Positions 40,148 to 45,145 of a DNA stretch of 45,145 nucleotides are shown here, one piece after another. Origin of the DNA: Phycisphaerae bacterium (GTDB taxonomy: Bacteria; Planctomycetota; Phycisphaerae; Tepidisphaerales; Tepidisphaeraceae); the NCBI GenBank assembly GCA_025924315.1, contig JAICIO010000041.1, positions 1-45,145 on the forward strand, in the 5' to 3' direction. Each line of letters begins with the position of its first letter. The first letter of the stretch is position 1. Below the pieces are notes generated by a model. It made no database searches, had not been told where the DNA came from, and saw only the letters and a program-made list of their open reading frames with translations. A program made the translations under genes and the position numbers.

Positions 40148-41371
40148 ATGTCGCATCTCTCCGCTTTCAGAACCTGCATTGCCGCAATTGTCGCCGTTGC
40201 GGTGATTGGCTGCGCGTCCGACCGGCCTGAAACGATGACGGAGCCGATTGGCCTTCAATTGGTGAAGAAGGAGCCGTCGCTGAAGGGCGAGCGGTTCAGC
40301 AACCTGCTCGCGGGCGAAGAAGACAGCGATCTGGTTTTCGTTTCCACGAATGCGGCGCTTCCGCGGCGCGATGCGAAGCGAGCGCACACGGGGCGGTCGA
40401 GCATTCAGATCCCCGCGGGGGTGGGGCGCGTGACGTTCAAGCTGTCCTCGCTTCTGGCGGGGCAGAGTTTTCCCGCGGATTGGACGCTCGTTGGGCTTTA
40501 TCTCTATGCAACTCGTCCGACAACCGCTTCGCTGAGCTATTGGGAAAATGAGCAGATCCTGGCGGCCGGATCGACCACGCTGCGTGCGAATAAGTGGAGT
40601 CCGCTCTTCGTCGATCTCACGTCATTGACGCAATCCGCGCACAGCAGCGCGGCGATGGCGTCGCCGAATCTTGTGCTGGTGCTGGACCTCGACGGCCCCG
40701 GCGAAGTCTGGCTCGACGACCTCATGCTCGTGGACAACACGAAGCAGCTTGTGTCGGAAAAGGACGCGGGGGAGATGTTCGATTCGTGGTCGATCCAGCG
40801 CAAGGGATATCAAATCGTCGGCGACGCGCCGGGGCGGTTTCGATTTTCCTTCGCGACGCCTGAGCGCAGCGACCAGGGATGGACCGTTCGCGAAGCGAAT
40901 GCGATGCGTCTTTGGCTGACGTCGAATGGCACCAAGAAGAACGAACTGATTTATTCAGACGGGCGCGTGTACGTAGATGGCCAGTACAGCGCGATCGGCA
41001 TGCCGGCAAAGGGAGACCCCACGCTGGCCGAGCAGCACGCGTCGCCGGCGGAGCTCGCCGTCGCGCCGGAACTCGGGCGTGTCGTGCGCCAGAGCGAAGG
41101 CGACGCCAACAACGACGGCTACAACGAAATGATGGGCACGTACGAACTGCTCGCGACGGGCCCGCGACTCGAGGTGCGCATCACGCCGCGAAGTTCAAAG
41201 CTCTCGCGGCCGGTCTTCGAGATTCGTGGCTTGCCGCCGGGCAAGGTGCTGGCGAATCTTGAAGGCCGCATGGTCGAGCGCCTGGTACGCCTCGATGATG
41301 GCACGTTGCTGATGGAGCTGCCCGCGCGGATCGAGCGGCCGACGACGTTGAGCCTCCGCGTCGGCGAATGA
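40148..41371 (+). CDS. Lipoprotein of unknown function
   Basis: ATG 40148 gives 407 residues, with a lipoprotein signal ending in the lipobox VIGCAS. The N-terminal half contains a beta-sandwich resembling a carbohydrate-binding module (RSSIQIPAGVGRVTFKLSSL, WSPLFVDLTSL, GEVWLDDLMLVD). The second half is also beta-rich (RPVFEIRGLPPGKVLANLEG). No catalytic motif is recognised. It follows the sigma/anti-sigma/HtrA-like genes and precedes the histidine kinase, and may be a cell-envelope sensor or scaffold. Function unknown. Confidence 0.8.
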   Translation: MSHLSAFRTCIAAIVAVAVIGCASDRPETMTEPIGLQLVKKEPSLKGERFSNLLAGEEDSDLVFVSTNAALPRRDAKRAHTGRSSIQIPAGVGRVTFKLSSLLAGQSFPADWTLVGLYLYATRPTTASLSYWENEQILAAGSTTLRANKWSPLFVDLTSLTQSAHSSAAMASPNLVLVLDLDGPGEVWLDDLMLVDNTKQLVSEKDAGEMFDSWSIQRKGYQIVGDAPGRFRFSFATPERSDQGWTVREANAMRLWLTSNGTKKNELIYSDGRVYVDGQYSAIGMPAKGDPTLAEQHASPAELAVAPELGRVVRQSEGDANNDGYNEMMGTYELLATGPRLEVRITPRSSKLSRPVFEIRGLPPGKVLANLEGRMVERLVRLDDGTLLMELPARIERPTTLSLRVGE

Positions 41372-41461
41372 GACGCGTCCGATAAGCCCTCGCCGGCGCG
41401 GTGATCGGCGTTATTGGTCGTCTCTCGCGAACGCTCCTTAACCCGCCCCCGATCCTCGACG

Positions 41462-43255
41462 ATGAAAGCAGGAGTAGTCCTTTTTTTAGGGCTGATCCTG
41501 CGCATGAAGACACCTCTGCAGCAACAAGCGGATTACGAGGCGATGACGCGCGCCTGGCGTGCGCGCGTGCCGTGGTACCGCCGCGCGACCGCGCGCATCG
41601 GGCTGCAGGGCAAGCTCACGACCTGTTTTCTGCTGCTCGTGTCGCTTGGAATGGGCATGAGCTGCTGGATGTTCGTTTCCGGCAGCCAGGTCCGACTCAA
41701 CGACATTATGGGCGAGCAGGCGCGGCAGCTGGCTCAAACCCTTTCGCTGGCGAGCGAAGACAAGCTTCGTCAACACAATTATGACGACCTGCGCGCGCAA
41801 GCGCAGGATCTGATCAAGAGCCGAAACATCCTGTTCGTCGGCTTTCTCACAGGTGATTCCAAACCGGTGGTTCTGGCCAGCCGAGATCTGGAATTCCGGC
41901 TGCGCGACCTGGAAGGGATCGATCACAACGCGCAGTCGCTCCTGCAGGTTCAGCGAAAGGTTTCGCCGCTGTTTGGGCCGTACATGCAGGTTGTCTCGCC
42001 GGTGCTGACTCTACCGGAACGCAAGAAGGCAGAGGATTCCACGGCGCCCGGCGCGGTTGTCGAAGGCGCGCGGCTGATCGGCTACGTCGCCGTCGGAATT
42101 TCGCTTGCGGGCGAAGAAGCACAGCTTTCGCGGATCAATTACATCGTCGTCGGCATTGGCTGTTTGATTCTGCTGCTGTCGATTCCGCTGGCTTACATCC
42201 TGGTCTATCGCGTCTTTCAACCCATTCGCCAGCTCGTCGTCGCGACGCAGAAGATCACGAGTGGTGATCTGGAAACCCGCGTCGCCATTCACCGACCCGA
42301 CATCATCGGGATGCTTGCCCGCTCGTTCAACGAGATGGTCATGTGGGTGAAGCAGCAACAGTACGAGTTGGAGACTGCCAACGACAAGCTCGAAGAAGCC
42401 AATCGCGATCTTGAAGAGAAGATCGAGCAGCGCACCGCGCAGCTCGAGACCGCGAACAGGCGGCTCAGCTCCGAAATCGCGGAGAAGGAAGACTTCTTGC
42501 GCGCGGTTTCCCACGACCTCAACGCGCCGCTGCGGAACATCAGCGGCATGGCGACCATGCTGCTGATGAAGCACAAGGAGCGCTTCGACGAGGACATCAT
42601 TCATCGCCTCGAGCGCATCAAGAAGAACGTCGACGTCGAGACCGACCTGATCTCGGAACTGCTCGAGTTGTCGCGCATCAAGACGCGGCGGCAAAAGATG
42701 GAGCCGGTGGAAATCAACGCGATGGTCAACGAGCTGCGCGAGCTGTTCGAGAACGATTTCAAGACGCGAAACATCAACCTGATCATCGATTCGCCTTTGC
42801 CGGTGCTCACCTGTGAGCGAGCGCGCATGCGTCAGGTGTTCCAGAACCTGATCGATAACGCGATCAAGTACATGGGCGAAGGTCCGAAGAAGGAAATTCA
42901 CGTTGGCTGCAACTGCAAATTGACCGAAGCCGAGTTTTATGTGCGCGACACGGGTATCGGCATCGAGCCGGAAGACCTCGACAAAGTGTTCTTCGTCTTC
43001 CGTCGCGGAAAGAGCTCGGCGGTGCAAAACATCAGCGGCAAAGGCGTGGGCCTCGCCAGCGTGAAGAGCATTATCGAGACGTACAACGGAAAAATCTGGG
43101 TGGAGAGCAAGCCGGGCGTCGGAAGCACGTTCCGCTTCACGATCAACGGCAAGTTTGTGCCCTCGGCGGCGAATGGAGCTCCGCGTGTAGCTGCCGAGGT
43201 TTCTCGCCGTGAGGTTGTTCAAGACCGGGTCGATGGTGTCCCGGCGAAAGGGTAA
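41462..43255 (+). CDS. Membrane sensor histidine kinase (phytochrome-like kinase core)
   Basis: About 597 residues from ATG 41462; ATG 41504 is an equally possible start. Two membrane helices (FLLLVSLGMGMSCWMFV and IVVGIGCLILLLSIPLAYIL) frame an extracytoplasmic sensor of about 150 residues. A HAMP domain (VFQPIRQLVVATQKITSGDL) and a coiled coil follow. HisKA has the phospho-His in AVSHDLNAPLRNISGM. The ATPase boxes are NLIDNAIKYMG, DTGIGIEPEDL and GKGVGLASVKSII. The SHDLxxPLR box resembles phytochrome-type kinases. Its partner is the receiver protein six bases downstream. Confidence 0.92.
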   Translation: MKAGVVLFLGLILRMKTPLQQQADYEAMTRAWRARVPWYRRATARIGLQGKLTTCFLLLVSLGMGMSCWMFVSGSQVRLNDIMGEQARQLAQTLSLASEDKLRQHNYDDLRAQAQDLIKSRNILFVGFLTGDSKPVVLASRDLEFRLRDLEGIDHNAQSLLQVQRKVSPLFGPYMQVVSPVLTLPERKKAEDSTAPGAVVEGARLIGYVAVGISLAGEEAQLSRINYIVVGIGCLILLLSIPLAYILVYRVFQPIRQLVVATQKITSGDLETRVAIHRPDIIGMLARSFNEMVMWVKQQQYELETANDKLEEANRDLEEKIEQRTAQLETANRRLSSEIAEKEDFLRAVSHDLNAPLRNISGMATMLLMKHKERFDEDIIHRLERIKKNVDVETDLISELLELSRIKTRRQKMEPVEINAMVNELRELFENDFKTRNINLIIDSPLPVLTCERARMRQVFQNLIDNAIKYMGEGPKKEIHVGCNCKLTEAEFYVRDTGIGIEPEDLDKVFFVFRRGKSSAVQNISGKGVGLASVKSIIETYNGKIWVESKPGVGSTFRFTINGKFVPSAANGAPRVAAEVSRREVVQDRVDGVPAKG

Positions 43256-43260
43256 GAGAT

Positions 43261-43803
43261 ATGCAGACCGTCGAAAAACTGGATCTGCGCAGCGAATCGC
43301 GCGGTCCGAAAACCGAAGCGCTGGGATCGTTTCTGCTGCTGAAGAACGATCGGCCGATCACGATCCTGCTCGTGGATGATGATCCGGATTGCCGCATGCT
43401 CGTGCGCGACGCGATCGCAGAGTGCAAGGTTTCGAACCAGGTGTTCGAAGCGTCAAACGGCATCGAGGCGCTGGAGTTTCTCAATCGCGCCGAGCATGAA
43501 ACAGACGCTCCGCGGCCGGGGTTGATCTTCCTCGACATCGAGATGCCGGGCATGGATGGGCTCACGACGCTCGGCAAGATCAAAGCGACGCCGCACCTGC
43601 GCGACATCCCGGTCGTGATGATGACCGGCGTGTGCGGTGAAGCGGAAATGAAACTCGCTGCCGAGCGCGGGGCTAACAGCTACACGCTGAAGCCGGCCAA
43701 TGCGGAGCAGTTCCTCCGCACCGTGCTCGCGGCCACCAATTACTGGCTGACGATTCACCAGTATCCGCAGCATCACATTCCGCCCGACCAGTGCAGACGT
43801 TAA
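43261..43803 (+). CDS. Single-domain response regulator (Rcp1-like)
   Basis: A 180-residue receiver protein. About 30 non-conserved N-terminal residues precede ITILLVDDDPDCRMLVRDAI (acidic pocket D39-D41). The phospho-acceptor is D92 in FLDIEMPGMDGL. Thr in VVMMTG and Lys in YTLKPAN complete the site. There is no output domain. It starts six bases after the kinase stop with an SD-like GGGTAAGAG, so it is co-expressed and is the likely phosphotransfer partner. It may pass the signal to other proteins by binding. Confidence 0.92.
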   Translation: MQTVEKLDLRSESRGPKTEALGSFLLLKNDRPITILLVDDDPDCRMLVRDAIAECKVSNQVFEASNGIEALEFLNRAEHETDAPRPGLIFLDIEMPGMDGLTTLGKIKATPHLRDIPVVMMTGVCGEAEMKLAAERGANSYTLKPANAEQFLRTVLAATNYWLTIHQYPQHHIPPDQCRR

Positions 43804-43932
43804 GCGCCGCAGGCGCCGCGCGACCGTCATATGTTCACCGGATTGGAATCCGTGTGAGCCGATTTGTCGGACGCGAAGGCGAATCGTACGAAATGCAGAG
43901 AAGCGAGACCCGAGTAAGAGAAAGATGCAGCT

Positions 43933-44964
43933 GTGAGTAGCCTGAAGTTGCTCATCATCGAAGACGACGCCGATCAGCGCGACCTGATTCACGAGACGCT
44001 GGAGGATCACTTCGGGCGTGGCACTGTGCTCGGCGTTGGAAGCTGCACGGAAGCGATCGCGCAGGACCTCGCGTCATTCGATCTGATCCTGTCCGACTAC
44101 AATCTGCCCGACGCAACCGGCATGGATCTGCTGGATGCGATCCGCAAGTGCTGCAGCACGCCCGTCATCATGGTGACCGGCGAGAATGTCGGCCACATCG
44201 CGGCCGAAGCCATTCGCAAAGGCGCCACCGACTACGTCGTAAAATTCGGCGACTATCTCTTCACCATCCCGCTCGTGGTCGAGAAGAATCTGACCGTTGC
44301 GAAGGTGAAGCGCGAGAACGAAAAGCTCAGGCAGGAACTGGAACGCGCGCTCGCTGAAGTGCGCGACAAAAACGTACAGCTCGAGGAATCGCTCAATCGC
44401 GTCGAACAGATGGCCGCGACGGATCCGCTCACGGGTCTCTACAACCGCCGGCATTTCAGCCGCGTGATCGACCAGCTCTTCGCCGAGGCGCAGCGGTACG
44501 ACAAGGATTTGTCGTGCGTGATGATCGACCTCGACGGGTACAAGCAATTGAACGATGGCTTCGGCCACCAGGTGGGCGACCAGCTTCTCGTGATGGCCGG
44601 CAAGGTCATCAGCGCGAACATGCGACGGATGGACGTCGCGGCACGATATGGCGGCGATGAGTTCGTCCTGCTCCTCCCGCACGCGGGACCCGAGGACGCG
44701 ACGCTCGCGGCCCAGCGTATTCGCGACGAGTTCCGTCAGGCTTCGGCCGCGATCCTCAAGCGCGAGAAGGGCGTTTCGATGTCGATCGGGATCGGCTCCC
44801 TGATTCGCAACCGGCCCGCCGGCGCGGACCAGCTCGTGACGATTGCCGACGCCGCGCTCTATCGCGCCAAAGAACTCGGCCGCGACCGTATCGAGGTTGC
44901 GGACTTCTGCGCCATCGGCGAACTGATGGGCGGCGCCCGCGAACCCGTCGGCACGCATCCCTGA
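43933..44964 (+). CDS. Response regulator diguanylate cyclase (REC-GGDEF)
   Basis: A 343-residue protein starting at GTG 43933. The REC domain covers 1-120: LLIIEDDADQRDL, D55 in LILSDYNLPDATG, MVTGE and VVKFGD. A coiled coil (about 125-160) leads to the GGDEF domain: ATDPLTGLYNRRHF, and the active site GGDEF at 240-244. An RxxD product-inhibition site (RRMD, 231-234) stands five residues before it. It should make c-di-GMP when phosphorylated, probably by the kinase upstream. A four-codon frame ATG-CAG-CTG-TGA (43925-43936) overlaps its start. Its last 49 bases are repeated in inverted orientation at the window edge. Confidence 0.93.
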   Translation: MSSLKLLIIEDDADQRDLIHETLEDHFGRGTVLGVGSCTEAIAQDLASFDLILSDYNLPDATGMDLLDAIRKCCSTPVIMVTGENVGHIAAEAIRKGATDYVVKFGDYLFTIPLVVEKNLTVAKVKRENEKLRQELERALAEVRDKNVQLEESLNRVEQMAATDPLTGLYNRRHFSRVIDQLFAEAQRYDKDLSCVMIDLDGYKQLNDGFGHQVGDQLLVMAGKVISANMRRMDVAARYGGDEFVLLLPHAGPEDATLAAQRIRDEFRQASAAILKREKGVSMSIGIGSLIRNRPAGADQLVTIADAALYRAKELGRDRIEVADFCAIGELMGGAREPVGTHP

Positions 44965-45145
44965 TTGAAACTCCGCCCCATCAGTCACGGCCGCCCAGAG
45001 CGCAGCGCCGGGCGGCATTGCGTCCCGAGAGCGATCCACAGAATGCCGCCCGGCGCTTCGCTCTGGGCGGCCGTGAGTGATGCGGGGGAGTTTCACTCAG
45101 GGATGCGTGCCGACGGGTTCGCGGGCGCCGCCCATCAGTTCGCCG
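44916..45145. repeat. 104-base inverted repeat including the 3' end of the GGDEF gene
   Basis: Arms 44916-45019 and 45042-45145 match at 99 of 104 positions around a 22-base centre. The outermost 49 bases of each arm, the coding end of the GGDEF gene and its stop, are identical. All five differences lie in the non-coding part. The inner part (GGCCGCCCAGAGCG...) looks like another palindromic repeat. The repeat may continue beyond the window. Confidence 0.9.
45097..45145 (-). CDS. 3' end of a second, convergent GGDEF gene copy (partial)
   Basis: The minus strand from the window edge encodes GELMGGAREPVGTHP followed by TGA (45099-45097), identical to the C-terminus of the protein at 43933-44964. 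Only 15 codons are visible. It could be a complete second copy, a fragment, or an inverted assembly artefact; the window does not show enough to choose. Confidence 0.55.
   Translation of the reverse strand, partial: GELMGGAREPVGTHP

Overview
This 45 kb window looks like chromosome of a member of Planctomycetota, most probably class Phycisphaerae. The base composition is GC-rich. The signs are: two prepilin-type proteins ending in a C-terminal CDGH motif; a decayed surface protein with a PEP-CTERM-like end; a DUF4838 protein; and a division and cell-wall (dcw) gene set without ftsZ or ftsA in view. The class assignment is inference from gene content, not from a marker phylogeny.

Layout. 1-3.7 kb: a partial endonuclease IV gene, ffh, a UPF0175/DUF3368 toxin-antitoxin pair whose toxin has an in-frame TAG, and a TetR regulator. 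3.8-29.4 kb: a rearranged dcw cluster on the minus strand. In transcription order it reads ftsW, (DUF4838), murG, (desaturase), murC, murB, (FkbM methyltransferase), ddl, ftsQ, (membrane protein), mraZ, rsmH, LysM protein, ftsL, (envelope genes), ftsI. The usual second half comes first. murE, murF, mraY and murD, which normally lie at the joint between ftsI and ftsW, are absent from the window. Between ftsL and ftsI sit prepilins, a TMTC-like membrane protein, a CAP protein and a secreted hydrolase. A Tat-exported DUF1460 protein is on the opposite strand beside murC.

29.5-37.6 kb: a candidate small RNA with its own promoter and terminator, a lone nuoC, an NAD-dependent epimerase, a TauE/SafE plus DUF1634 transporter pair, a second toxin-antitoxin pair, nadA, a PUR-domain protein, lexA, a YjfB-like protein and the RNase P RNA gene. 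37.7-45.1 kb: a signalling region on the plus strand with an ECF sigma factor, its anti-sigma factor, a frameshifted HtrA-like pseudo-protease, a lipoprotein, a histidine kinase, a receiver protein and a REC-GGDEF protein. The right edge carries an inverted copy of the end of the GGDEF gene.

The most striking feature is a set of about fifteen long imperfect palindromes (50-220 bp). They sit between genes and also inside rnpB and inside one coding sequence. They fall into several sequence families but share two designs. In one, the arms are built from a short drifting word (CACGAAT, GCGAAG, GATGAA, CAGTTG, CGATTT). In the other, an outer inverted repeat encloses two hairpins. Two copies of one family differ by compensatory changes, and one palindrome is nested inside another. 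Four genes appear broken or variant: the DUF3368 toxin, the PEP-CTERM-like protein, the HtrA-like protein and the truncated GGDEF copy.
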